From Omphalotus guepiniiformis (Eukaryota; Basidiomycota; Agaricomycetes; Agaricales; Omphalotaceae), in assembly GCA_028554645.1 (NCBI GenBank), contig JAQOOI010000070.1, forward strand, positions 434,001-498,000: DNA of 64,000 nt. Reading direction: 5' to 3'. Made by a program: the position numbers and the translations under genes. Of the stretch, positions 47,276 through 58,835 are shown piece by piece (position 1 is the first letter of the stretch; every line of letters begins with the position of its first letter). Below the pieces are notes generated by a model that was not told the origin of the DNA, searched no databases, and saw nothing but the letters and a program-made list of their open reading frames with translations.

Positions 47276-49027
47276 ATGGCTCGAGGCGCCCCATCCCAAC
47301 ACACCCAACCAAGCCGTCACAACAAAAAATCCTGGCGTAAAAATATCAACATCGACGACGTAGAAGACGCATTAGAAAACATCCGTTCAGAAGAAATAGT
47401 CACTGGTTCTGCGTTTCATAAGAAACCTAATGAGGAGCTTTTTACTGTTGATTTACTTGGGGATGAGAGCGGTGGGTTCCTTCTGTTTTCTGTTCTTCTG
47501 TTTCGTTTTTCTTCTCGAATCCAACACCAACGAAACTAACTCGATATAATTTTATTTGATTTTCAGTCCGAAAAATCCTCCCACCCGCACCCACACCAAA
47601 ATCCATCAACACCCTAACATCCCTAAAAATCCTCTCCCAACGCAGTGCACTCCCACCAATCTACTCCCGACCTAAAACCCAAATTCCAAAATCAGAAAAA
47701 CATCGGTTATTGCGTATCGCAAAGAAACCTATCAAAGGTCCTTTTGGTGTTATCATCGATACACCTCCTCTTCCCCCAGCATCACTTTCCACGATAGACC
47801 CTACGGAATTTTACGATCCTTGGTCCCAGGCCCCCTCCGAAACCCCCAACCCCGACGTCGAAATGAACACAAACCCAAACCCATCCCGCCTCGCACCCAA
47901 AAAGCCCCCCACAACCACAAGCGCACTCCCAAATAGCACAACCGCAACTACGGCAACAACCGCGGCATCCCTCCCAGCAGTCCCAAAACCCCACTCAGGA
48001 ACATCCTACAACCCACTCCTCTCATCCCACCTCTCACTCCTGCACACCGCAGCCCAACAAGAATCCTTACGACTCAAAGAATCCGAAAAAGGTCGAGACG
48101 TTAAAGAGCGGATTCTTGCTGCTTTGGGTGGGCAGCGTGATGATGAGGAGGGCGTTGTTATGGGTATGGTTGTTGATCCTGTTGCGCGAGGTGCACACGC
48201 GCCGCAAGCGGGGGCGCAGGGGGCAAGGGAGGAAGAGGAGGGGGAAGGGGAAGAAGGGGAGGAAGGGGCAGGGGGGGCAGGGGAGGGGGTAGCAAAAAAG
48301 CCACCCCAACGTAAAACTCGCCAACAGAGACTTAGGGCATCGAGGTTGGTAAAGGAGAAGAGAGTACTTGCTGAGAGGGCTTTTAAGAAGAGACAGTTGG
48401 GGTATTTAGCGGCGTTGCCTTTACGTGCGCGTGCTCGTGCTCGTGCTGCCCAGGCGCAAGCCAAACCCCCATCAGGGTCTACATCTGCTGGAGGAGGGGG
48501 AGGAGGATCTCGATTCGGCCTCGGAATCGCAGGTCAAAGGATAGGTAAACATCGTGTTCCTGAGGGATTAGTTGATGTACAGATTGGTGAAGAGTTGAGT
48601 GAGAGTTTGAGGGGGTTGAAGGTACGTGTTTTCCCTCCTTCTCCTCCTCCTCCCCTGCTCTCGTGTTTCCCTTCCTCTCGTGTGTTCTCTTTACCCGATA
48701 CTAACGTAAAAAAACCAAAAAATAGCCCGAAGGAAACCTATTCAAAGACCGATTCGTGAACCTCCAACAAAGGGCTTTGGTTGAACCTAGGATACGTGTC
48801 TTGTGAGTCCCGTCCCCCCCTTCCCCTCCTAGTTCCCCCTCTCTCCTCCTCCTAGTTCTTCGTTCCTTTCGATTCACTCATTATATTCACTCATTAACGC
48901 ATCAACGCTAACTCTGCGCTGCGCCACGCGCGTTCACAGACCCAAAAGGAGGAAAAACCGCGTGGTTGAGTATGAGAAGCATGCTTGGAAGAGGTTTGAT
49001 AGGGATCAGGAGAGGATGCAGATGTAG
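47276..49027 (+). CDS. NOP53: Ribosome biogenesis factor Nop53 (GLTSCR2/PICT1 family)
   Basis: Nop53 is a nucleolar 60S assembly factor that recruits the exosome helper Mtr4 for ITS2 processing. Four exons (47276-47471, 47567-48621, 48726-48802, 48940-49027) give 471 residues. The basic N-terminus has NKKSWRKNINIDDVEDALE and GSAFHKKPNEELFTVD, followed by SQRSALPPIYSRPK. The C-terminal block RIGKHRVPEGLVDVQIGEEL, SLRGLKPEGNLFKDRFVNLQ, QRALVEPRIRVLPKRR and VVEYEKHAWKRFDRDQ is the family signature. An acidic EEEEGEGEEGEEG run lies in the middle. Phases close at all three introns. It shares a ~220 bp divergent promoter with the long coiled-coil gene. Confidence 0.92.
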
Positions 49028-49978
49028 GGGATGGGGAGGAGGGGTGGAGGGTGGAGGGTGGAGTGGGTGGAGTGGGCGTACTCAGAGGGTAACCATAGAA
49101 CGTGTTGTGAATCGTGATATGATATTATACTGTATTACTGCAGTACTTATGTACTGTACACATCGCGATTCGGATGAGAAAATCGGAGGTCTTTGGAGTG
49201 AGGGCGCTTATCCAAGATGTTACTCCACGGACGCGTCGCGTCTGGACTCGATGTTTGATTTATATACTCTTCGAAGTTTGCCCCTTGGCGAGAAGTCTAC
49301 GGCAGGATTTTGCATTCGTCCTTTGCTTCAGCTCAAGTGCCTCCATCCGGCTTCTACTCGAATTAAGCTCCATGAGTCCGGATTGTTCAATTTACAGTAG
49401 TGTGGCTCTCTTGCTAAGATCTACATAGGACATAGGACCAAGCAAAGAATATATCTTTTAAGTGACTCATACATTGAAAATTTCACCCTCAGCGAAGAAA
49501 ATATCGAAGAAAATGCAGGGTTCCCTATTCCCTATAATCATGAGCCCGCGTCCGAGTCGTCGAATATCCCTCAAGAATCCGAAACACAAGCACCTAAAAG
49601 CATGCCACTCTTCGGGCTTGTCAATGTTCCTCGTAAGGTCACCGGTTCTCAGGCCATTACTGCGATGGTAGAACTAAATTTTATTCTTTATATTGATTCA
49701 CTTTGTGATCCCAGGAGCACGCCATCAACCCATTCAGAATCACCAAGCAACCTCTTCCTGCGCAGTACATATAAGAAAACATTGGAAACAAAGAAGAAAC
49801 ATCCGTCATATCATTGACTCCTGAAAATATACATACATAAAGCAAAAGAAGTTCAGTAGATCCGCCCCCTCACACACTTTCCCTAAGCACCTCCAGTCAA
49901 GACGGCTTCACAACCTTCTCCAACATATCCGCCAACCCTTGAAAACTCGAAACCATATCAAGAAACATCAAAGATTGG
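49028..49978. other. Intergenic region with a possible gene fragment
   Basis: 0.95 kb between NOP53 and the Cys-cluster copy B. A plus-strand open segment at 49401-49774 can be joined across one GT-AG intron (after ITAM, 49667-49712) into a peptide reading SDSYIENFTLSEENIEEN, PKSMPLFGLVNVPRK and ending PLPAQYI*. I cannot place a start or family; it may be a remnant of a small gene. The rest shows nothing. Confidence 0.4.
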
Positions 49979-51154
49979 TTACTGGTTTTCTGCCAAAACT
50001 CCAAAATCATTTATCAACTCGCTAATGTCAAAGTGATCCAAGTCTGACGCGGACGAGGTATCCTCAGGCTGAGATTCTGATAAAGTAGTTCCTGAACCCA
50101 AGCCTTCTGCGCCCAAGCCCGCTTCATGCAGCACTACTGTCCCACTGCTAGTGTGACTGTGATCGTCAAGTTCCAAGAGGTTCAGAGATGCCGATGAACT
50201 TCCAAGTCCTGATCCTGATCCTGATCCCGATCCCAAACCCACGCCCACTGAGCACGAATTGAGAGGGTCAGTATAAGAACATTCCACATTCTTGTATCGA
50301 CATGGGATACATCCTTGATGTCTACCGACCAAGACACATCTTCTTGACTTTGTCCTCGTGCTCATATTCGTGCCCGTGCTCGTGCTATCAACTTGAAGTG
50401 TATCTGGTGTAGAGACATCCAGAGAAGAGGCATTGATACAATTGGTACAACCCGGGACTGTAGAAATAGAAATAGAGTCAAAGCGTCGGTTGCCCTCCAT
50501 ACATGTCGATACAGTAGTATATATGCCTCCAAAAAAAGAAGAAACTCGTACGTACATCCACTGAGTCTTCTTCTATATCTTGTTCGAGTTTTCGATTTTT
50601 TGTAGGCGGAACACGAAGACTCGCCCTTGGGGGCTGCCAACCTAGTAGCATCGCTTGATAGGTGCTCGCCGCCGCAAGGCGTCGTCTAACCGGTTGTTCT
50701 CTCTCGGGTTGTTCACCGATACTAGCACTAGCACCAGCACCTCCAGCTGCACTTGCACTTGCAGTAGCTTCCGACTCGCTCTTCTGTACAACTGGCAAAA
50801 GCTTTCTCCTCCCTGACCTCCTCGTAACTTGAAGCACATCATCATAATCATCGTCGTATTTTGTTTAGTTTCTGCAGTTGCACTGCCAGCAGCCGCGGTT
50901 GTTGTTGAATTTTGAGTTCCGATCCTCTCCCTCTCCCATGGTGCTCTGCTCAAATAGATCTGAGACGTCTCAAACGCCGACAGAGGTCGTTTACGTTTTT
51001 GATTTTTAAGAGGAGGTATTGGAGGTATTACTGGGTCTGGACGAGCCCCGGATCGACTGTTTGATATCGACTTGTTGTTGTTGTTGTTTGGTATACCGTG
51101 ACCTATAGGTGTGGTTAGTACAGACTTGGAGGAAGAGATTTTGGTTGGGTTCAT
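49897..51154 (-). pseudogene. Cys-cluster protein, copy B, frameshifted near the C-terminus
   Basis: Three exons (51154-50884, 50827-50552, 50457-49979) read 341 residues and then stop. It is a paralogue of copy A: a short MNPTKISSS start, basic KNQKRKRPLSAF, VRRRLAAASTYQAMLLGWQPP, a helix EQDIEEDSVDV, the cluster CTNC followed by CVLVGRHQGCIPCRYKNVEC, a GSGSGSGLG linker, DISELINDFGVLAENQ. It lacks the internal repeats of A. After AENQ a stop occurs, but another frame continues NQSLMFLDMVSSFQGLADML and EKVVKPS*, nearly identical to A. A 7-bp insertion (AACCAGT, near 49980) at an AACCA repeat explains the shift. The shortened protein may still be made. Intron 1 ends in AAG (50828). Confidence 0.7.
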
Positions 51155-52119
51155 GATGATGAATCGATGGTGAGCTGTGTCGATGAGGGTGAGAGACTGA
51201 GAGTCGGGATAAAGAGTAGAAATTTCAAATTTCGAGTCCAGACGCGACGCGTCCGTTGAACGTTGAAGACTTACGCTGTAACTTTCTTTTTCGAGACTGA
51301 GGTGCAGCAGTCCTCAGGAGGTTTCGGAAGCGAGGCGCTGACTATGACAAGACTCGGAAGCAGGAAGCCTGGTGGTCATACCGTCATAGTATAATGGAGA
51401 GGTTAAAAAAGCACGTTATCGCGTCTTGAGCTGAGCTTCGATGAATCAGTTGGAGACTCCTTATAACAAGGCAGGTTGTTTCGTTCTCGCTGTCGTGTTT
51501 GACGCTTGTGAACTTACTCATGCATAATAAACGCAAGCTAGGATCGCCTGAGTAACAGTTGGGTCAGTCTGGTACGAACTCTTGAACTCTGCTCATTCTT
51601 TTCCATGATGGAAGTAACCAGTTATGTTGTCATGTTCCTCAGGCTATACAAGGACCATGATTTGGGTTCTAGGACACGGCCTATATCATTATTTCTCGAT
51701 ACACACGACAAGTTCGCGTCCTTTCTCGGCAACTGAGACTATCGTCTTGCGATCTCTATACTTTTCACTCCAAGACTACCACTAGTCACGTCACATTGGA
51801 AACCGAAAGTAATATTGGCTCAAAATTCAAATGGTTCAAACCTTCTTCTGACTCCGGAATATGAAATTCGTTCGTTCCTTCAACCTGGTCTGACAGCCTG
51901 AGTATTTACTACTTCGGCGAATATGTAAGTATGTATTTCTCTTCGGTACACTGTCATGCATTCATGACTGGTGACCAACCTTGGTTGATCGTCTCACACG
52001 ATACATAGATCTGTATGGCAATTTGGTGAGGCCTCACTGGCTCCCCTTCTCTTCAAATGCACTGAAAAGAAAGTGAAATTCAAGCCAATTTCCCCCCCCT
52101 TCCCCCCCCAGTCCTACAC
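51155..52119. other. Intergenic region
   Basis: 0.96 kb between a minus-strand gene start and the P450 start. CT- and C-rich tracts (52090-52110) precede the P450 ATG. No gene supported. Confidence 0.4.
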
Positions 52120-55100
52120 ATGCTTTTCGTTGAACCCGCGGCAACACTCTGCGTATGCATCACCCTCGTATACCTCTTCCGAGCGTATTTCGACTACACC
52201 AAGCTCATAACAACCCCCGGGTACGCTTTTTCTTTTTTTAATCCCTTCGTCAGCGTCTAGCGTCAGGGAATTGTCAATTCACTGAATCACGGTATCCTAT
52301 GACAGTCTAAAGCAAATCTTGGGACCACTCACGTTCTTACCAAATGAGAACGTATTGGCCAAGTTGTTTAGTAGGGGTTTTAGGTTCCCTGCGTTTGGAC
52401 AATTGCAGTTTTGGGTTAGGAAGTATGATCGTAAGTCCCAAGTCGCGTTTATTGAGGTTGGAACTTGCAACTTGGGCGCTGACTTGACCGCATACCATAC
52501 TGTATAGTTTATGAGAATGGGTGGGATGTGCGTGCTATTGTATGTAGATCTCTCTTTCTCCCGTCATCATCCTGATGCCGCGTCTTGACTCTTAATAGAT
52601 ATCAATCTGGCCAAAGGTCCGCACGACTCTTATCGTGGGAGATCCTGTACTGTTCAAGGTAAGGTAAACCAAGTTATGACTCCGGAATTCCTGCTTGCTG
52701 CTACCAGTACCACTAAGTACTCACTTGATCGGTCCGTCGGTCGACATTCTCCATTCAATCCAGGAAATCTCTACCAACCGCGTCGTATTCCAAAAACCAG
52801 TCGATCAATATCACCCTATAAGTATCCTGGGAAGAAATATCGTCGCTTCTGAAGGTGATGAATGGAGGATGTATAGGAAGATTTCAGCTCCTGCTTTTTC
52901 AGAGGTACGTGAGTTCTCGCCGAGTACTGTATGCCCTGGGGCCTGTATCAGATAGACTCAGTACGCCCGGGGCTGACTTGCAAGTTGCTTTTGTTGATTA
53001 GCAAAATAATCGTCTTGTATGGGAAGAAGCTATCAAATCTTGTTCTGGATTCTTTGAGGTGTGGAAACGGAAGGGGACTCTGAAGGGGGATCAGAATCGT
53101 GAGATTATCACGGAAGATTTTCGGTTGTGCGCACTCAAGGTATGTATAACTCTAAGTCTTTACTACACACTAGCTTTCCATCATCATGTATACTCACGAT
53201 GAACCCCAAACGAATTGAATTGAAGATCGGTCTACACATTATCGCTGCAGCAGGTATGTATAGTCATATTCTAAAAGCTCACTGCTCCTTGTTCAACTTC
53301 ATGCCATTAATATTGCTGTGGGTCTTTACAGGTTTCGGCAAACACTTCTCATGGGACGAAGACTCAGACTCTCCGAAAACCTCAGGTTCAAGATCCTCAC
53401 TGGGTCCACGAGCCCAATCACACCAAATGACACTCGAAGAGACTTTTCATATCGTTTCTGAAGGCTTTTTAATCAAAGCAGCTGTACCTGACTGGATCCC
53501 AGGGGTCACGTTGAGTTTGAGGAGAGTAAGGATTGCGTTTGAAGAGTTGAAGGTATGTCTGTCCAGATTTCGAGTGTTCATCATAATACATTCCTACTTG
53601 TTCAGTGTTATCTACAAGAAATGATAAATGAAAGGAAACTCGAAGCCGCGTCCCGTCCGAGTCCTGAAACCACGAACGCGAACAGCGCCGGCAACAGTGG
53701 TAAAGCAAAAGCTGATTTGTTCAGTAACTTGTTAAGTGCGAATGAACCTGACTCGGACTCTGATGAAGGGGAGGAAGAGAAGAATAAGCTTGATGAGGAT
53801 CAACTTATTGGTGAGTTTGCCACGAATCGAATTTATCCCTTTTATTCAATGAACATCTTTTGAATACCCTCCTTCGCTTTTGATGGCATGAAGGCAACAT
53901 TTATATGTTCATTGTTGCTGGCCACGAGGTGAGTAACTATATCATTCACTTGGTACTACACCCCCCTCCCTCTCTCTCTCCCTCCGAAGCATTGACCTGA
54001 CTTCAAGTTCTTACCTGGCAATTATAGACATCCGCTCATACGCTATCATTCGCATTTGGGCTACTAGCTCTGTATCCTGATGAGCAAGAGAAATTGTGGG
54101 TACAGATTATGGATGTTTGTCAGGACAGGACACCGGTGAGTGTTCGGACTTTGAGCAGTCGTCTAAAGGAGAGGTTTAACGAAGGATTGGGGTTGATGGA
54201 TGCTAGACGTACGATGATATACCCTTGTTAACGCGAGCCATGGCGTAAGTATTTCCCCTTTCCCCGAGTTTCTTCGTTATGAGATACTAACGATAACGAT
54301 AACATGCGCATAGAATCTTCAACGAAACCCTCCGGCTCTTTCCTGTCGTAAGTTCGTCTTTGCATACAGCATACAGTAGCACCCCCGAGAAGTGTAACTC
54401 AACGACATGCCTCCGGCAGGTAGTCGGTATACCAAAATACACCGTCGAAGACACAGTTTTAACTCTGACTAATATCCACGACGAACGTCTGGCTATACCG
54501 GTGTCGAAGGGAACACAGATTGTATTGCATACAACTGGAATACACTATAACCGTAAGTAATTAGTACTCCCTCTTCAACCCATGATAAACACTTACCCTT
54601 ACAAAACACCTCTTGATCCTTTCGGTTGCGTTTCATTTTGTTTGTTTGTTGACTGTAGCACGATACTGGACCAACCCATACGAATTCAACCCAGATAGGT
54701 TCTTAGGCGACTGGCCCCGCGAAGCCTTCGTCCCGTTTAGTTCTGGTGCGTCATAATTACTTCGGCTTCTCCAATGTAAATTCCAAGACAAACGGGGTTG
54801 GGTCATAGGTCCACGATCTTGTATCGGTAAACGGTCAGTCTACATACTTGCCACTGGACCAGGAAAGCACCTCACGCTCACCTAAAACCATCACGACTCG
54901 GCTTTTAGCTTCGCAGAAATCGAAAGTATCGCAATAATAGTCGAGTTTATCAGGCGATATAAGATCAGCACTATACCGGACCCTCGCGACGCTCAGCCCG
55001 AGGAAGATATCCTAAAGAAAAGGAATCGTTTATTGCATGCAGTGAATGGACTGACACTCTCGTGCGTGAGGGCCCTATTGGCTTGTTTTGCTTTTGCTTT

Positions 55101-55179
55101 CGAGTTCCGAAAGGCTTACTTGCGATCCTCCTGTTGAAGGCCAGTACGTGTTCCGTTGGTGTTTACACGGAGAACGTAG
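52120..55179 (+). CDS. Cytochrome P450 monooxygenase
   Basis: A complete fungal microsomal P450 in about 14 exons, a haem-thiolate monooxygenase needing a CPR partner; substrate unknown. An N-terminal anchor (VEPAATLCVCITLVYLFRAY) precedes a Pro-rich hinge. Recognisable parts: FQKPVDQYHPISILGRNIVA, SEGDEWRMYRKISAPAFS (C-helix WxxxR), I-helix MFIVAGHETSAHTLSFA, K-helix ETLR (FNETLRLFP), PERF-like NPDRFLGDWP and the haem loop FVPFSSGPRSCIGKRFAEIE with the Cys ligand. The end SPVRVPLVFTRRT uses an AAG acceptor (55137-55139); the next CAG five bases downstream would give a different frame and a shorter, unrelated tail. All other junctions close in frame. Class cannot be assigned from sequence alone. 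Confidence 0.93.
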
Positions 55180-55894
55180 GAGCAAGCGGGTGAAATTTGA
55201 AGATACGCCTGAGGTGAAGATAGTGGGTAGTGGTAATAAATGGACAGTTTGAACAAATAATCAACAATGTACTTGTTCGTGAACCGGAGATTGTTGCGCG
55301 ATGCAACCTGGGACCTATGTCTCTGTGGCCCACATCAAAATAGTCTGTATTTGTATGCCCCAAATTGGTCGGTATTTGATTTGCAATATGGCCCGAAGTA
55401 AGATGAGTTGTCAAGAGCGAGGTCTATTTACATTAGCAAAGGTATACATTGGATACAAAAATCCGAAAGTCCTCAACCGACTATGTGACGGGTACAGCAG
55501 CAAGTTGAATGATGCACCGAAGTGAGCAGGTATAAGTTCACATTCCCTGAGGTATCATAGGACCTCAGAATGTGAACAGTTGCATCGTAAAGTGCGAATG
55601 AATCTGACGGGAGAAGAAGAGACACTCACCTGAATCCATCTCGTTATCCACACTAGTATTAGTCTAGCGTAAAGCCAATATTATGCGCGTCTTGCGTGCA
55701 TTATCCCGATGCCGGACACTGTGTTCTAGGTGTTGGGGATAGTAAACTGAAGATATTTTCCCACTTGTTGGTTTCTCACAGGTTTCTCATCTCATTGCAT
55801 TTGGCGCCTATTTTTCAGGAATTTCCAGCACGTGATCACTTCGCGTTGTCACAAACCGAATCTTGAACATCTTTTGTACCTCACTACCTTACAG
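55180..55894. other. Intergenic region with a dispersed repeat copy
   Basis: Holds copy 1 (about 55330-55460) of a degenerate ~130 bp repeat that recurs at 57190-57330 (see findings). A TTACAG acceptor just before the ATG at 55895 suggests a 5' UTR intron for the next gene. No other feature seen. Confidence 0.45.
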
Positions 55895-56314
55895 ATGTCT
55901 GAAGAAGAGCTCCTTCCTCCCCCTCCTTATATCGGCATCAAACCCCCATCAGACACCACGAAACGGAAGCTCGAAGATCTCGTCTATGGTTTCCCCCTGA
56001 GCCACGAATGGTTTAGACAACGTTACGAGGCCTTGAAAGAACTTGGGGATGAACTCAGAGAGGAGTCTACGGAGTTTATCTCCACTGCAAGGATGTTGGT
56101 AAAGATGTGCCGGCAGATATGGCCTCCTGGGAAGAGGAAGATTGACACGCTCCTGGTTGAAACTTCGGGATACAGTGAGGGCAGTGCCATCTTCCTGATG
56201 ATTGGTGCTGCTGGCAATCGCCCGCCTGATGATATCGTGGAGAAGATGGAGGAGGCGCTCGCTGATTATGGTGTGATTGAGGTACCAGGATGGTATCCCA
56301 GGACTGGAGACTGA
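55895..56314 (+). CDS. Small unknown protein, single exon
   Basis: 139 residues starting MSEEELLPPPPYIGIKPPSD. The frame also extends upstream to 55832, but a pyrimidine-rich CTTACAG directly before this ATG suggests it is an exon start. The sequence is helical and charged (RQRYEALKELGDELREE), with a Gly-rich loop IGAAGNRPPDD and a final VIEVPGWYPRTGD. No membrane segment or known motif is seen and I do not recognise the family. Codon use is like that of its neighbours. Confidence 0.55.
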   Translation: MSEEELLPPPPYIGIKPPSDTTKRKLEDLVYGFPLSHEWFRQRYEALKELGDELREESTEFISTARMLVKMCRQIWPPGKRKIDTLLVETSGYSEGSAIFLMIGAAGNRPPDDIVEKMEEALADYGVIEVPGWYPRTGD

Positions 56315-57566
56315 ATGGTTTGCGCGTCTGTCTGTCGTTCGTAGTGTCACTGGTGTTTTTGTCTGACGAATTCTTCCAGACTTTGGACGTTTGTTGATTT
56401 ATGTCATCGCTCCTGTATTTCATATCGTATGCCAAATATTCCTGCAACCCTCCGACGCTTTTCGTGCAAATTATTGTTCGTTCGCAATTTGCAACCTATA
56501 CCTCAGTCTACAGTACTCAAACTCCGACGTGAACTTCAATCTTCAGCATCAAGCTTGACCTCATTCTCCGGCGAACCTCCAAACCTCACCCTCGTATATT
56601 AGTTCGGTTCAGCTCAAAACTCGGAGCAGCGCATCAAATTGTACAAGAGCTCTTCACTTCCGGCCACAGCCTATCAACAACTCATCACATACAATCTCAC
56701 ATGCACAGTCGGGCCTCGAGATCCTGAAGCAAATATACCGCGCCGAGATTCCTTCCTGCGTCATTCAGCACTATCCGTAGGGCGTAGAAGGCTTTCCTGG
56801 GCGAAACCTGTTGGTGAGGCACTTGGGTTACAGTGGTCCATCGAGCTTAAAATTCCACTGGCAACCACGTCACGGTACATACTGGGCTTTTGAGTTCACC
56901 GTTTACCATCTTTTCTTGCATCTCCCCAAAGCGTGGTGCGCGTTGTGTTGGTGATGTGGGGTTATGTAGATACTAGTAGATGGGTGACAGTTCGAACGAA
57001 GGAGTTGATGGGATCTGATACAGGATCCACTACTACTCTGAACATGACATTTGATGTTCTGTGGATGCTCATGAACATGAACTGCAGTGCTTCGCACCGG
57101 GTACTTCGGACTCTAGGTTCTATAAGTGGTTACGTTGGGAGAAATAGTTGCTAGGCGCTGGGGACATACTCATGTTCTGCGCCTACATAACTGTCTTCGT
57201 ATGCCCCACAACTGATTGATATTCGATCATTGCGACAATATTGCCCGAAATGAGGCGAGTCAGACGCTGTAATCAAGTGAGAGCAAAACGGTCTATTCAC
57301 ATTAGCAAGAGTATACATATGATACACAAAACAGAACTTGACAAGACTACGTGGCGTACAAAGCAACAGAATGAATGAATGAATGCACGGAAGTTCAATG
57401 TTCCCAAGAGTGAAAGTCGTAAGCAAAACCCAAGACAGAAGACAGAAGACGACAGCAGTTGTATACCAGTAAAAAGCAAATTGAAAAAGCAAAGCAGTGC
57501 GTACAGCAACACCTGTGATGAAGGAAGGCCTTTGAAAGGTCAGACGACATCAATGAAACACTGCGA
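56315..57566. other. Intergenic region, 3' flank of PAP2 gene
   Basis: 1.25 kb. It contains copy 2 of the dispersed repeat (57190-57330) next to the PAP2 stop, and an ATGA-type run GAATGAATGAATGAATG (57371-57386). Two short plus-strand frames at 56639-57154 are not supported by any family feature. Confidence 0.4.
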
Positions 57567-58835
57567 TCAGTCTCGCGGCGTTGTATTTGGATCAAAAGGC
57601 GTGGTAGCATATCCCAAAGACTCGAGTTCTGCTTCGGAATTTCTGTTCCTATTAGAACCCATAAGCCGGAACCAGCCCTCACGTCTCAAACCATCAGGTC
57701 GTCGACGAGTACGTTCTGCGTCTGTGTCCAGAATCCTAGGTGGGTAGGGCTGATTACATTCGGGATCCCCAAGTGGTGGGTAAAACTGCCTGTAGATGAT
57801 ATAAGTGAAAAGAAGACCGAGAAAGAACCCCAATGCCACGTCTTCCCAGTGATGTCTGCGGTCTGCAACGCGGGTCAGGCAAATCCAGATTGAGAGACAA
57901 AGCGGTGCGGAAACGAGCCAAACTTTGAACTGTATCCTGTCAATAAATGACGGTGGCGGGAAGAAGCTGATATGGGACGCACAGAGTATGCCTTTTGATT
58001 GAATAGGTGTAATTTCCCAGCCCAATACAAGCTCATGTATCCAAGCCCCATTGCTGACAGGATAGCGTGCCCACTAAAGAAGCTCCTCATTCCATCCTTG
58101 ATGAGGGCTGCGTCCGTGCTCTGACAGATAGAAATATTGACGAGACCAAAGAATTGACCGTTCATTGAGCCCGAAGCGGGATTACATCTTGCAATGAAAT
58201 CTGTTAAGAATCGTTGAGCACAAAACGAACGATATTCGAATGGTTCTGAAAACGTACCGGGACGCGGCCTCCCAGCAGTGACACGAACGAACTGAACGAA
58301 GCTTCCAGACGCAGAGTATCCGATTGTTACTATCGAAAGAGGTGATCAGTGGATGGTTGTGTGTTGAGCACAAACGAAACTCACAGCCCAATAAGCCAGC
58401 ATGCAAGTCCCACCAATGCCTATAGTTGAACAACAGATTCCCGACGACAATCGCTACATATGGAATCACCAACACTGCAATCAAGAGTGCATTCTGGAGG
58501 TGATCGTCGCAGTAAGAACGAATGAATGTTTCCACACGTTGAGTGCCTTACCGAGACTGTTTGCACCTCCTTGAACGAATACTGAATGGATGTATCGGTC
58601 AGGTCGAACTCTGGAAATTGCTGCAAGCGATTCAAGTAGAAATGCGCGAAAAGTCTGGAAAGAACGCTCAACGGGAGCGTCACTAGTTCAAGGCGAAACC
58701 TACGCCACAACAATGAGGATAGTCCTGTTTAATACGTTTAGTTTTATAGATTTCTTCTACGACTTTGAGGGACGAAAGACTATACCAATCAACAGCATAT
58801 GAAAGGATCAAGCGAGCACGAACACCGAGGACCAT
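57567..58835 (-). CDS. PAP2-family lipid phosphatase (DPP1/LPP-like)
   Basis: A membrane phosphatidate/diacylglycerol-pyrophosphate phosphatase. Exons join from the ATG at 58835: MVLGVRARLILSYAVDWTIL, LFAHFYLNRLQQFPEFDLTD, SIQYSFKE, then a TM (LLIAVLVIPYVAIVVGNLLF), RHWWDLHAGLLG, motif 1 RVTAGRPRPDFIARC, NPASGSMNGQFF, motif 2 RSFFSGHA, a TM, and motif 3 TRVADRRHHWEDV with the catalytic His and Asp. The soluble tail ends EAELESLGYATTPFDPNTTPRD. Motif 1 usually starts with Lys; here Arg takes that place. The splice around NQKAYS-FKVWLV needs the second of two nearby CAG acceptors. Six hydrophobic segments are expected. Confidence 0.88.

Noticed and set aside
48006..48464. Antisense 152-codon frame over NOP53
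   Set aside because: Complement of the Glu/Gly/Ala-rich NOP53 middle; NOP53 has conserved blocks and closing introns.
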